Source: CALMRE01 sp964412895 (GTDB lineage: Bacteria; UBP6; UBA1177; JAKLFG01). Taken from it: 46,399 nucleotides of DNA. The position numbers were made by a program, and so were the translations under genes. The notes beneath the pieces are model-generated. The model was not told the DNA's origin. It did not search any database and worked only from the letters and a program-made list of their open reading frames with translations. Location: positions 1-46,399 of the forward strand of contig CAYPQK010000012.1 in NCBI GenBank assembly GCA_964412895.1. The letters are read 5' to 3'. The first letter of the stretch is position 1. Each line of letters starts with the position of its first letter. Shown here piece by piece: positions 30,218 through 38,523 of this stretch.

Positions 30218-30937
30218 TCAGATCCGGTGTTTGGGCAGTTGGTACATCGCCATGGTCACCATCTTGCCGGTAGAGGTGAGGGTGATGAGGTGTTCATGCC
30301 GCCAGCCGTCGAAATCGGCGCGGGTCTTTATCTGCCAGACGCCCGGTTTTTCCACCGTCACCATGAAGGGGATCGAGTTCATCCCTTCGGTGAATTTGCC
30401 GGTCCAGGTGTGGGAACGGGCGGCGGCCACTTCGGCGTAGTCGCTGTGGAAGCTCACCCCATCGTCCAGCGCGATGGTCACCACCACCTCGCCGATGGGG
30501 CGGACGGCGAGATACTCAAGGTCTATCGACAGCGGGGTCTCGGTCGAGACCTCCTTGCTGGTCATCAGGAGCGGCTGGGGGTGCTCCTCGTTGAAGTAGA
30601 AGAAGCCGACGGTCCCCAGCGCAAGCAGGAGCAGTCCCGCCAGCAGACCCAGTTCCATCGGGCGGAAACGGATCGCGGGGAGATAGCCGTACCAGTTCCG
30701 GCGTCCGGAGCGGTCCATCAGGCGGTCGCGGAGCCGGTCGCCGAACCCGAGCGGCGTATCGGCCTCGGGCGGGACCAGTCCCTTGAGCATACCGGTCACC
30801 GTGCCGGCCGCCGTGAGGTGTTCGCGGCATTCGGTACAGGCGGCGGCGTGTTCTTTGAGGAACTGCGCCTCGACCGGTTCCAGATCGCGTCCCATCGCCG
30901 CGGCGATGAGGCGGGTCATTTTGTCGCATCCGTTCAT
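30218..30937 (-). CDS. Anti-sigma factor with N-terminal zinc finger
   Basis: A 239-residue membrane protein that should hold the adjacent ECF sigma factor inactive. The N-terminus contains FLKEHAAACTECREHL, the HxxxCxxC zinc-binding anti-sigma (ZAS) motif. A membrane helix (LGLLAGLLLLALGTVGFFYF) divides it from an extracytoplasmic beta-rich domain (about residues 115-239; EVVVTIALDDGVSFHSDY, VEKPGVWQIKTRADFDGWRHEHLITL). ATG 30937 has GAGG upstream and lies eight bases after the sigma gene; the longer open frame back to 31294 runs inside the sigma gene in another frame and is rejected. Confidence 0.85.
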   Translation of the reverse strand: MNGCDKMTRLIAAAMGRDLEPVEAQFLKEHAAACTECREHLTAAGTVTGMLKGLVPPEADTPLGFGDRLRDRLMDRSGRRNWYGYLPAIRFRPMELGLLAGLLLLALGTVGFFYFNEEHPQPLLMTSKEVSTETPLSIDLEYLAVRPIGEVVVTIALDDGVSFHSDYAEVAAARSHTWTGKFTEGMNSIPFMVTVEKPGVWQIKTRADFDGWRHEHLITLTSTGKMVTMAMYQLPKHRI

Positions 30938-30945
30938 GGGGACCT

Positions 30946-31512
30946 CTATAAAAAGTAATTCCTTCTTTTCCGTATCAGCTCCGACAGCTTTTCGCGGGCC
31001 CGCATGGCCCGGGTCTTGAGTGCGCTCATCGACAGGTCGAGCAGTTCCGCCGTCTTTTCGTAGCTTTCTTCGCGGATATCTATCATCACGAGCGTTTCGC
31101 GGTATTTCGGCGGGAGGAGCGCGACGATCTCGAGCAGTTTGGCGCGCCTCTCGGCGAGTATGAGCTCTTCGACGACGGTGGTGCCGCCGGTTTCCGCCAG
31201 CCCCGCCACCTCTTCGTCGTCGTGCTGTAGCGCCTTGGTGCCGAGCGCCTTGCGGTAATTGATGAACTCGTTGCGGACTATGCGCCACAGCCAAGTGCCG
31301 AACGAACTGTCGCCGCGGAAGCGTTTGATGTTGACGAAGGCCTTGACGAACGCCTCCTGCAGGACATCGGCGGCGTCGGCGTGGTTGCCGCCCGCCATGC
31401 CGAGGGCGAAGGAGTAGAGGCGCGGCTTCTCGGCGGTGATGAGTTCTTCGAACGCGGCGATATCGCCGTTCATCGCCTGCTGCGCCAGTTCTTTTTCATT
31501 CAGCCCGCTCAT
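30946..31512 (-). CDS. ECF-type RNA polymerase sigma factor
   Basis: A 188-residue sigma-E family protein. Region 2: NGDIAAFEELITAEKPRLYSFALGM...DVLQEAFVKAFVNIKRFRGDSSFGTWLWRIVRNEFINYRK; region 4: LLPPKYRETLVMIDIREESYEKTAELLDLSMSALKTRAMRAREKL, with the typical helix-turn-helix. The linked zinc-finger anti-sigma gene indicates envelope-stress or redox control. ATG 31512 starts the recognised sequence (MSGLNEKELAQQAM) but has no Shine-Dalgarno, and a promoter ends seven bases before it, so the message may be leaderless. A more upstream in-frame ATG at 31599 would overlap the neighbouring small gene. Confidence 0.9.
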   Translation of the reverse strand: MSGLNEKELAQQAMNGDIAAFEELITAEKPRLYSFALGMAGGNHADAADVLQEAFVKAFVNIKRFRGDSSFGTWLWRIVRNEFINYRKALGTKALQHDDEEVAGLAETGGTTVVEELILAERRAKLLEIVALLPPKYRETLVMIDIREESYEKTAELLDLSMSALKTRAMRAREKLSELIRKRRNYFL

Positions 31513-31519
31513 GGGGTAT

Positions 31520-31548
31520 ATTCTAGTAGGTACACTGCGCGGAGTAAA
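31520..31548 (-). promoter_or_regulatory. Promoter adjoining the ECF sigma start codon
   Basis: Leftward TTTACT (31548-31543) and TAGAAT (31525-31520) are spaced by 17 bases. Seven bases separate the -10 element from the ATG at 31512, so transcription should begin at or next to the start codon. Confidence 0.5.
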
Positions 31549-31591
31549 TAGCGCGGGAAGAAATATAGGTAAGAATAAACGGGCGGTTACA

Positions 31592-31744
31592 TCATTCATT
31601 GACCGACACCGTCATCGTCAGGTCCTGTTCCGACCGTTGTTCGTCGGCTCCGGCACTGTAGAGAAACTCCCCCGCGATGAAGTAAACCGCGATGAAAAGC
31701 ACCAGAAATATCATCGCCGGGACCAGCCGTTCAATCTCACCCAT
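31592..31744 (-). CDS. Small single-pass membrane protein (50 residues)
   Basis: A short frame with an excellent Shine-Dalgarno (GGGAGGATGTC before ATG 31744) encodes a hydrophobic N-terminal helix (LVPAMIFLVLFIAVYFIAGEF) and an acidic C-terminal tail. No family is recognised. A TATAGT hexamer lies upstream near 31780. The open frame continues to 31831, but the ribosome site supports the shorter form. It lies between the ECF sigma gene and glmS and is transcribed leftward. Confidence 0.6.
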   Translation of the reverse strand: MGEIERLVPAMIFLVLFIAVYFIAGEFLYSAGADEQRSEQDLTMTVSVNE

Positions 31745-31849
31745 GACATCCTCCCTCTCGTCGTTCATGATAATGGACAATACTATAGGGGAGGATGTCG
31801 CAGGAAAAAAGAGGTCGAGAAAGCGGTACAAGGTATTTACAAAATATTT

Positions 31850-31877
31850 TTGCTTGCCGCCGCGCTTTAGGTATAAT
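31850..31877 (+). promoter_or_regulatory. Promoter of the glmS operon
   Basis: TTGCTT (31850-31855) and TATAAT (31872-31877) are spaced by 16 bases; the -10 is perfect. The leader to ATG 31909 is only about 25 bases. Confidence 0.65.
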
Positions 31878-31908
31878 CCACTGCCATTTTTTATAGGAAG
31901 AGCGTCCT

Positions 31909-33729
31909 ATGTGCGGCATCGTAGCATATACCGGCCCCGGTGAAGGGATACCGCTGGTCATCGAGGGCCTTTCGCGGCTCGAGTACCGCGGCTACGATTC
32001 GGCCGGACTCGCCTTCTTCTCCGGCGGCAAGGTGGTCATCGAACGGGCCGCCGGCAAACTCGACAAACTCAAGGAGAAACTCGGCGCGCATCCGGCGGCA
32101 TCAAACGCCGTTATCGGCCATACCCGCTGGGCGACCCACGGCCGTCCGACCGAGATCAACGCCCATCCTCATGTGTCGGGCAAAACGGCGCTCGTGCACA
32201 ACGGCATCATCGAGAACTACCTTGAACTGCGCGACTACCTGACGGCGAAAGGGGCAGGCGACTTCTACTCCGACACCGACAGCGAGGTCATCGCCCATCT
32301 CATCAACCATTTCTACAAAGGCTCCCTGCCCGAAGCGCTTGCCGAGGCGGTGGGGATGATAGAGGGAAGTTACGCCCTCGCCATCCTGCATGAGGATCAC
32401 CCCGACGAGATATATCTGGCGCGCCGTTCGTCGCCGCTCGTTGCCGCCGTATCGGCCGAGGGCGGGTTTGCCGCCTCCGACATCCCGGCGGTGCTCAAGC
32501 ACACCCGCGACTTCATCTTCCTCGAGGACGACGACATCGCGGTCCTTACAAAAGGGGCGGTCACCGTCATGGACCGGTCGCTGAAGAAGGTCGAGCGCAA
32601 ACTGCACCATATCGACTGGAGCGCTGGCGCGGCCGAAAAGGGGGGCTACCGCCACTTCATGCTCAAAGAGATCAACGAGCAGGACCGGGCGGTGATGGAT
32701 ACCCTGCGCGGTCGGCTCAACCGGGCGCAGGCCGACATCATGCTCTTCGACGGCGACACCCAGTTCTTCAAGGGACGCAAAAAGATATTCATCGTCGCCT
32801 GCGGCACCTCGTGGCACGCCGCGCTGGTCGGCAAATATTACATCGAAGGGCTTGCCCGCGTTCCGTGCGAAGTCGATCTGGCGAGCGAATTCCGCTACCG
32901 CGACCCGATAATCACCCCTGACGACCTCGTCATCGTGATCAGCCAGAGCGGCGAGACGGCCGACACGCTGGCCGCCCTGCGCGCCGCCAAGGAGCGCAAA
33001 GTGCCGGTGCTGGCGGTCTGCAATGTGGTCGGTTCGACCATCGCGCGCGAGGCCGATACGACGCTGTTCACCTACGCCGGGCCCGAGATCGGGGTCGCCT
33101 CGACCAAGGCCTTCACCACACAGCTGGTGACGCTCTACCTCATCGCCCTCAAGGTCGGCATCGCGAAAGGACACCTTCCCAAAAGCGCGGTCCATGTCCA
33201 TATCCGCGGACTCTCCGAACTGCCCGAGATCATCGAGTCGGTGCTGAAAGAGAGCGGCCGCATCGAAAAGATAGCCCACGACTTCTACCGGTCAAGCGAT
33301 TTCCTGTTCCTCGGCCGCGGCATGAACTATCCCATAGCGCTCGAAGGGGCGCTCAAGCTCAAGGAGATATCCTACATCCACGCCGAAGGCTATCCGGCGG
33401 GCGAACTCAAGCACGGGCCGCTGGCGCTGGTGGACCGCAATATGCCGGTCGTGGCGGTGATGCCCTCCAACGCGATGGCGGCGAAGATGTTCAGCAATTT
33501 GAAAGAGGTCGCGGCGCGTGACGGCCGTATCGTGGCGCTCACCACCGAAGGCTCGAACGAAGTGGGGGAGATCGCCGAGGCGGTCATCCCGATGCCGCCG
33601 ATGTCGGAGTGGCAGGAGCCGATCGTCTATATCGTGCCGCTGCAGCTGCTCAGCTACCATGTCGCGGTCAACAAGGGGACCGATGTCGATCAGCCGCGCA
33701 ACCTCGCCAAAAGCGTGACGGTGGAATGA
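31909..33729 (+). CDS. glmS: Glutamine--fructose-6-phosphate aminotransferase
   Basis: GlmS makes glucosamine 6-phosphate from fructose 6-phosphate and glutamine, the entry to peptidoglycan and LPS amino sugars. At 606 residues it has the standard length. The N-terminal nucleophile Cys2 (MCGIVAYTG) heads a class II glutaminase domain with GHTRWATHGRPTEINAHPH. Two SIS domains follow: FIVACGTSWHAALVGKYYIE with SQSGETADTLAAL, and FLFLGRGMNYPIALEGALKLKEISYIHAEGYPAGELKHGPLAL; it ends in AKSVTVE, the family C-terminus. The start follows AGGAAGAG. The stop overlaps the trmL start (ATGA). Confidence 0.96.
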   Translation: MCGIVAYTGPGEGIPLVIEGLSRLEYRGYDSAGLAFFSGGKVVIERAAGKLDKLKEKLGAHPAASNAVIGHTRWATHGRPTEINAHPHVSGKTALVHNGIIENYLELRDYLTAKGAGDFYSDTDSEVIAHLINHFYKGSLPEALAEAVGMIEGSYALAILHEDHPDEIYLARRSSPLVAAVSAEGGFAASDIPAVLKHTRDFIFLEDDDIAVLTKGAVTVMDRSLKKVERKLHHIDWSAGAAEKGGYRHFMLKEINEQDRAVMDTLRGRLNRAQADIMLFDGDTQFFKGRKKIFIVACGTSWHAALVGKYYIEGLARVPCEVDLASEFRYRDPIITPDDLVIVISQSGETADTLAALRAAKERKVPVLAVCNVVGSTIAREADTTLFTYAGPEIGVASTKAFTTQLVTLYLIALKVGIAKGHLPKSAVHVHIRGLSELPEIIESVLKESGRIEKIAHDFYRSSDFLFLGRGMNYPIALEGALKLKEISYIHAEGYPAGELKHGPLALVDRNMPVVAVMPSNAMAAKMFSNLKEVAARDGRIVALTTEGSNEVGEIAEAVIPMPPMSEWQEPIVYIVPLQLLSYHVAVNKGTDVDQPRNLAKSVTVE

Positions 33730-34202
33730 TGTTCAATATGGTGCTGGTCAGTCCCGAGATACCGCCGAATACCGGCAATGTGGGGCGTAGCGTACTTGCC
33801 ACCGGCGGGAAACTGCATCTCGTGCGGCCGCTCGGTTTTTCGCTGGACGACAGGAACCTGCGCCGTGCCGGGCTCGACTACTGGGAGGACATCGATGTGA
33901 CGGTCTGGGAGAGTCTGGACGATATCGTCGCGCAGGTCCCGGCCGAACAGCTCCATTTCTTCTCGACCCGCGGCAAATACCGCTACGATCAGCACAATTA
34001 CCGTTCCGGCGACTGGTTCATCCTCGGCAGCGAGTCGCGCGGGCTCGATCCCGATCTCCTCGCCCGGCATGAGGAGCGGACCTTCCATATCCCGATGAGC
34101 AATCTGTCGGTGCGGAGCCTCAACCTGTCGAGTTCCGCCGCGGTGGTGCTCTACGAGGCGCTCCGGCAGAACGGCTTCGGCGGACGGGGAGGGGCGGCAT
34201 GA
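33726..34202 (+). CDS. trmL: tRNA (cytidine/uridine-34-2'-O)-methyltransferase TrmL
   Basis: This SPOUT-class enzyme methylates the 2'-hydroxyl of the wobble nucleotide in certain leucine tRNAs. The 158-residue protein has VSPEIPPNTGNVGRSVLATGGKLHLVRPLGF at the N-terminus, the middle helix region DYWEDIDVTVWESL, and the knot motifs WFILGSESRGLDPDLL and IPMSNLSVRSLNLSSSAAVVLYEALRQ that bind SAM. Length and motifs match TrmL rather than the longer SpoU proteins. Two tandem ATGs (33726, 33729) overlap the glmS stop. The stop overlaps the next gene by four bases. Confidence 0.92.
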   Translation: MMFNMVLVSPEIPPNTGNVGRSVLATGGKLHLVRPLGFSLDDRNLRRAGLDYWEDIDVTVWESLDDIVAQVPAEQLHFFSTRGKYRYDQHNYRSGDWFILGSESRGLDPDLLARHEERTFHIPMSNLSVRSLNLSSSAAVVLYEALRQNGFGGRGGAA

Positions 34203-37048
34203 GGTTCGTCTTCCGGCTGTTCAACATCCGCGAAGAGGAGCAGGCGCGCGCCGGACTGCTGTTCCTCTACAACTTCCTCGTGGTCGCCACCTATGTGCAG
34301 GGCCGCATCGTCCGCGACACCCTTTTCCTGAAACGCTACGACATATCGCAGCTGCCGCTCATGTACATCTATGTCGCGGTGACGGTATCGATACTGACCT
34401 GGCTCTATACGCGCAAAAGCTCGCTCTACCGGCTCGACAGCCTTATCAACGGCGTTCTGTTCATCAATATCACGCTGACGCTCCTGTTCATGTCGTTCAT
34501 CAATCTCGGCTACCGTTTCAGCTATCCGGGACTCTATGTGCTGGTCGAGGTGACCGGCGCCTTCATGACCTTCCAGTTCTGGAGCTTCACCAACGAACTG
34601 CTCGATTCGCGCGAGGCGAAACGGACGCTCGGCTTCATCGGCATCGGCGGCGTTCTGGCGAGCTTGGTGGCCGGCTACTCGGTCAAATGGCTCGTCAACA
34701 TCGTGCAGGTCGAGAATCTGCTGGTCATCAACGCGATGTTCATGGGTCTGTGCATGTACCTCGTCCGCCGGATGGGGGAGACCTACAAGTCGAAACTCCA
34801 GCGCAGCGTCATCATACGGTCGGTCCAGAAGACGGCCAAGCACGCGCCGGTGAATCTCTTCAGCCAGCCCTATTTCCGCTATATCGCGCTGATAACGGTC
34901 ATCACCTTCGTCATCGTGAACTTTGTCGACTACCAGTTCAAGATGGAGGCGCGGGAGAATTTCAGCGAAAAGGAACTGGCCGGTTTCTTCGGCATGGTCT
35001 ACGCCTTCGCGAGCGGCTTTTTCTCGCTGTTCTTCCAGCTCATCGCCACCTCGTGGCTCCTGCGCTGGAGCATATTCCTGAGCCTGCTGATACTCCCGGC
35101 GATGATCACCGGTTTCTCGGCGATGTTCTTCCTGATACCGGGCATCTGGTTCATCACGATGGCGCGCGCCTCCGATTTCGCCTTCCGCTACACGGTCAAC
35201 GATGCGGCGGTCCAGCTCCTCTACATCCCGGTCGACCCGAAGTTCCGCAGCAAGGCCAAGGCGGTCATCGACGGCATACTCAAGCCGCTCATCGCCGGGG
35301 TCGCGGGTCTGTCGATCTATTTCATGACCTACATCGGCGTCGATCACCGCTTCATCAGCGTGGTGGTGGTCATCTGCGGCGCCGCGTGGATAGCGGCCAT
35401 TTTCATGCTGCGCAAGGAATACCTCTCGGTCCTGCAGGATAACATCAAGAAAAAACGGCTCGGCAACGAGGATGTCGGCGTCCGGCAGGCGATGATAGAA
35501 TCGATCATCGTCGAGGCGATGACCTCCGAGAACGAGGACGAGATACTCATGGCGCTCGACATGATCGAGAAGGGGCGCTACTTTTACCTCGGCCGCTATT
35601 TCCTGCCGCTCCTGTCGGAGGATGTGTCGTCAAAGATAAAGACCAAGATCCTGCGCATCCTGCGGACGATGGAGTCGCGTTTCTACACCTACGAGATACT
35701 CAAGCTCATGAAGAGCGACAACGAAGAGGTGGTCAAGGACGCGATACTGACCTACGGCTACATGCAGATGGAGAAGTCGCACCGCTTCATATCGACCTTC
35801 CTCGAAAGCAAGAGTCTGCCGGTCCTGTCGTCGGCCATCATATCGCTCATCAAATACTGCGGCATATCGGGGGTCATGACCGCCGCCCCGTATCTCAAAC
35901 AGCTCGCCGAGGCGCCCGAGGCGGAAAAACGGACCGCCGCCGCCTACATTCTGGGCGAGATCGGCCAGCAGAACATGCAGCAGCAGGTCTTCGAGTTCCT
36001 CAACGACAAGGACCCGCAGGTGCGCCGCGAGGCGGTCAAGGCGGCTACCAAGATGAAGACCGAGGTGGTCATCCCGAAGCTTTTCTTCATGCTGCTCGAC
36101 AAGTCGGTCGGACTCGACGCCGCCAAGGCGCTCTCGAGCCTCGGCGACCGCATCCTTGAACCGTCGCGCAGCGTGCTGGAGAACAATCTGGAGAACTTCG
36201 AACTCAAAGTGGCGGTCGCCAAGATGCTCGGCGACATCTCGTCGCGTGAGGTCATCATGATGCTCATGTATAATCTCAATAATAAATCCGATGAGTTGCG
36301 CAATGCGCTGTTGGATAGCCTCAAACGGATCATGACCCGCACCGAATACAATGTGCTCCTCGATCAGGGGACGCTCCGCCGGTATCTGTTCAAGGAATTC
36401 TATCTTTATTTCCAGCTTCTTTACTACAAGGACAAGATATACGACCAGACCCAGTTGCCCTACATCACCGATGTCATCGATACCAAACTGCTCTCCTGCT
36501 TCCAGCGCATCTTCTCGCTCCTCTCCATCATGTACGGCCAGAAGCTGTTCGATTCGATATTCTTCAATGTATCGCAGAAGAATGTCTCGAAGGAACAGCG
36601 CTCTTCGGCGGTCGAACTCATCGACAACATCGTCGACAAGGATATCCGCCGCGTCATCGTGCCGCTCATCGAGGCGACCGACGAGAAGGAGAAACTGGCG
36701 CAGGGCTTCGCCGCCTTCAAGCTCAAGACCGCCGACTACCATGAGATACTCGAGATATTCCTGACCGACGACAACGACTGGGTGCGCGCCGTGACGCTGC
36801 ATCTCATCGCCGCCGAAGGGGTCGTGGAGATGGCCGACAAGGTGAACATTTTCATGTACGACCCGTCGCCGCTGGTGCGCGAAACGGCGCTGTGTACCGC
36901 CGCGACGCTCAAGGTGCAGGTGGCCGACGAAGATCTCTACTTCCTGCTCAGCGACGGCTCGAAGAATGTCTCCGGCTATGCGGCGTGGTACATGGCCACG
37001 ACGCGCCGGAAATACGAAACGGGGGAACAGAATGCTTACAACGGTTGA
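34199..37048 (+). CDS. NTT-type nucleotide transporter fused to HEAT-like repeats
   Basis: The 949-residue protein has an N-terminal membrane half with about twelve helices (for example LLFLYNFLVVATYVQGRIVRDTLFL and IGIGGVLASLVAGY) related to the ATP/ADP antiporter (NTT/TLC) family known from plastids and intracellular bacteria. From about residue 430 it becomes a soluble array of alpha-helical repeats (LKLMKSDNEEVVKDAILTYGYMQ, FEFLNDKDPQVRREAVKAATKM, ELKVAVAKMLGDISSREVIMML), i.e. HEAT/armadillo-like. Free-living bacteria carry such long variants, often with a cyclic-nucleotide domain at the end; here that domain is a separate overlapping gene. Transport of nucleotides is not demonstrated for these forms. 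The gene overlaps trmL (ATGA) and the next gene (17 bases). Confidence 0.82.
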   Translation: MRFVFRLFNIREEEQARAGLLFLYNFLVVATYVQGRIVRDTLFLKRYDISQLPLMYIYVAVTVSILTWLYTRKSSLYRLDSLINGVLFINITLTLLFMSFINLGYRFSYPGLYVLVEVTGAFMTFQFWSFTNELLDSREAKRTLGFIGIGGVLASLVAGYSVKWLVNIVQVENLLVINAMFMGLCMYLVRRMGETYKSKLQRSVIIRSVQKTAKHAPVNLFSQPYFRYIALITVITFVIVNFVDYQFKMEARENFSEKELAGFFGMVYAFASGFFSLFFQLIATSWLLRWSIFLSLLILPAMITGFSAMFFLIPGIWFITMARASDFAFRYTVNDAAVQLLYIPVDPKFRSKAKAVIDGILKPLIAGVAGLSIYFMTYIGVDHRFISVVVVICGAAWIAAIFMLRKEYLSVLQDNIKKKRLGNEDVGVRQAMIESIIVEAMTSENEDEILMALDMIEKGRYFYLGRYFLPLLSEDVSSKIKTKILRILRTMESRFYTYEILKLMKSDNEEVVKDAILTYGYMQMEKSHRFISTFLESKSLPVLSSAIISLIKYCGISGVMTAAPYLKQLAEAPEAEKRTAAAYILGEIGQQNMQQQVFEFLNDKDPQVRREAVKAATKMKTEVVIPKLFFMLLDKSVGLDAAKALSSLGDRILEPSRSVLENNLENFELKVAVAKMLGDISSREVIMMLMYNLNNKSDELRNALLDSLKRIMTRTEYNVLLDQGTLRRYLFKEFYLYFQLLYYKDKIYDQTQLPYITDVIDTKLLSCFQRIFSLLSIMYGQKLFDSIFFNVSQKNVSKEQRSSAVELIDNIVDKDIRRVIVPLIEATDEKEKLAQGFAAFKLKTADYHEILEIFLTDDNDWVRAVTLHLIAAEGVVEMADKVNIFMYDPSPLVRETALCTAATLKVQVADEDLYFLLSDGSKNVSGYAAWYMATTRRKYETGEQNAYNG

Positions 37049-37472
37049 AAAGGTTCTCGCGCTCAAGAATGTCGAGCTGTTCAGCGAGATACCGGGCGAG
37101 GTGCTGGCCGACATCGCCTTCGTCATCGAAGAGGTGACGATGGACCGCGGCACCTACATCGTCCACGAAGGGGAACTCGGGCGCGAACTGTTCATCATCG
37201 TGAAGGGCGAGGTCGATGTCGTCTCGGGCGAACGGAAGATAGACACCTTCAAGCAGGGGGCCTACTTCGGCGAGATGGCGATACTCGATTCCCAGCCCCG
37301 CTCGGCCGATGTGGTGGCCATCACCGATGTGACCCTGCTCAAGATAGAACGCGACGATTTCCACGAGATCATGAAACAGCGCGATGAAGTGGCCATCGGC
37401 GTCATCAAGGTGCTCAACAAGCGCATCCGCAACCTCACCAAGAAACTGGTCGATGTCAACGAAAAAAAATAA
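37032..37472 (+). CDS. Cyclic-nucleotide-binding domain protein
   Basis: A 146-residue protein consisting of one cNMP-binding domain. FSEIPGEVLADIAFVIEEVTMDRGTYIVHEGELGRELFIIVKGEVDVV is the beta-roll, and the phosphate-binding cassette FGEMAILDSQPRSADVVA retains the Gly, Glu and Arg that contact the cyclic phosphate. A C-terminal helix (EVAIGVIKVLNKRIRNLTKKL) could dimerise. No DNA-binding domain is present, so it is not a CRP-type regulator. It overlaps the transporter gene by 17 bases and replaces the fused cNMP domain of related proteins, suggesting it controls that transporter. ATG 37032 follows GGGGGAA. Confidence 0.83.
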   Translation: MLTTVEKVLALKNVELFSEIPGEVLADIAFVIEEVTMDRGTYIVHEGELGRELFIIVKGEVDVVSGERKIDTFKQGAYFGEMAILDSQPRSADVVAITDVTLLKIERDDFHEIMKQRDEVAIGVIKVLNKRIRNLTKKLVDVNEKK

Positions 37473-37477
37473 CAGAG

Positions 37478-37532
37478 ACCTCACCCCGGTCCCTCTCCTT
37501 GTCAAGGAGAGGGTGTCGAAGACCGGTGAGGT
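37478..37532. repeat. Compound palindromic repeat, copy 2
   Basis: Outer arms ACCTCACCCCGGT (37478-37490) and ACCGGTGAGGT (37522-37532) enclose a perfect hairpin CCCTCTCCTTG (37491-37501) / CAAGGAGAGGG (37503-37513). It fills most of the interval between the cNMP gene and the SppA-type gene. The plan is the same as at 7355-7412. Confidence 0.88.
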
Positions 37533-37544
37533 GTTGGAGGTGTC

Positions 37545-38519
37545 ATGAACCGCTATGTTATCCTGTCCCTTCTCGCGGCGTTCATCCTGACCGGCTGTTT
37601 CCCGCAGGTGAAACTCTTCAAGGATGCGGCCGATCCGTTCCAGGAGTTCACCATCGAAGGCGACGGCAAGGGGAAACTCGCCCTCATCCGCGTGCAGGGG
37701 CTGATCACCGACCAGCCCGAGGAGCGGTTCATCCGTTCCGTGCCGAGCGTCGTGCAGGATACGGTCTCCCAGTTGGCGCTCGCCGAGGCCGATCCGGCGG
37801 TCAAAGGGGTCCTGCTGGTGGTCGATACCCCGGGCGGCACCGTGACGGCGAGCGATATCCTCTACCACGAGATACTGCGCTTCAAGGAACGGTCGGGGAA
37901 GAAGGTGGTCGTGTCGATGGTCAACATGGCGACCTCCGGCGGCTACTTCATATCGCTCCCGGCCGACAAGATAGTGGCGCACCCGTCGACCATCACCGGT
38001 TCGGTGGGGGTTATCTTCATGCGGCCCAAGATCAACGGTCTGATGGACAAGATCGGGGTCTCGGTCGAGGTCGACAAATCGGGCGACGCGAAGGACATCG
38101 GCTCTCCCTTCAAGCCCGGGACGCCCGAAGAAAAGGCCTTTTTCCAGAATATCGTCGACGAAATGGCGGCCGATTTCTACGCGAAGGTGCAGACGCACCG
38201 GAAATTGACCGCAGAGGCGATGAAAGAGGTGAAGACGGCGGCGGTCTTCCTGCCGGGGAAGGCCAAGGTGCTCGGCCTCATCGACGAGATCGGCTATCTC
38301 GACCAGACCACCGCGCTCGCCAAGAAGGTTGCGGGGCTTACCGACGATGCGCAGGTGGTGGTCTACCGGCGCGAATACTACGCGAACGATTCCTATTATA
38401 ACAACAGCGCCAACAGCGAAGGGATGAAGGTCCCGCAGCTCATCAATGTATCGATAGCGGGCCGCAGTTCCATCCCGGCCGGTTTCTACTACCTCTGCCC
38501 GCTCTTCGCGGCGGAGTAG
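37545..38519 (+). CDS. sppA: SppA-like S49 peptidase, lipoprotein
   Basis: A 324-residue precursor with lipoprotein signal (VILSLLAAFILTGC, Cys18). The S49 domain has KGVLLVVDTPGGTVTASDILYHEI, the nucleophile Ser in MVNMATSGGYFISLPADKIVAHPSTITGSVGV, and KSGDAKDIGSPFKPGTPEEKAFF, which supplies the general-base Lys. SppA-type enzymes degrade cleaved signal peptides in the membrane; the short single-domain form here resembles Bacillus SppA, but its lipid anchor would place the catalytic domain outside the cytoplasm. GGAGG precedes ATG 37545 by six bases. It follows a palindromic repeat and is convergent with the vWA gene. Confidence 0.86.
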   Translation: MNRYVILSLLAAFILTGCFPQVKLFKDAADPFQEFTIEGDGKGKLALIRVQGLITDQPEERFIRSVPSVVQDTVSQLALAEADPAVKGVLLVVDTPGGTVTASDILYHEILRFKERSGKKVVVSMVNMATSGGYFISLPADKIVAHPSTITGSVGVIFMRPKINGLMDKIGVSVEVDKSGDAKDIGSPFKPGTPEEKAFFQNIVDEMAADFYAKVQTHRKLTAEAMKEVKTAAVFLPGKAKVLGLIDEIGYLDQTTALAKKVAGLTDDAQVVVYRREYYANDSYYNNSANSEGMKVPQLINVSIAGRSSIPAGFYYLCPLFAAE

Positions 38520-38523
38520 GGGA

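Noticed and set aside
30938..31294. N-terminal extension of the anti-sigma factor
   Set aside because: The open frame continues upstream but lies inside the sigma gene in another frame and is Arg/His-rich; ATG 30937 has a ribosome site and begins the zinc-finger domain.
31878..31908. A glmS ribozyme/riboswitch before glmS
   Set aside because: Only about 25 bases separate the likely transcription start from the ATG, far too short for the ribozyme.
35630..37153. Long leftward frame opposite the HEAT-repeat region
   Set aside because: Antisense shadow; no start signal and no recognisable domain, while the rightward gene is coherent.
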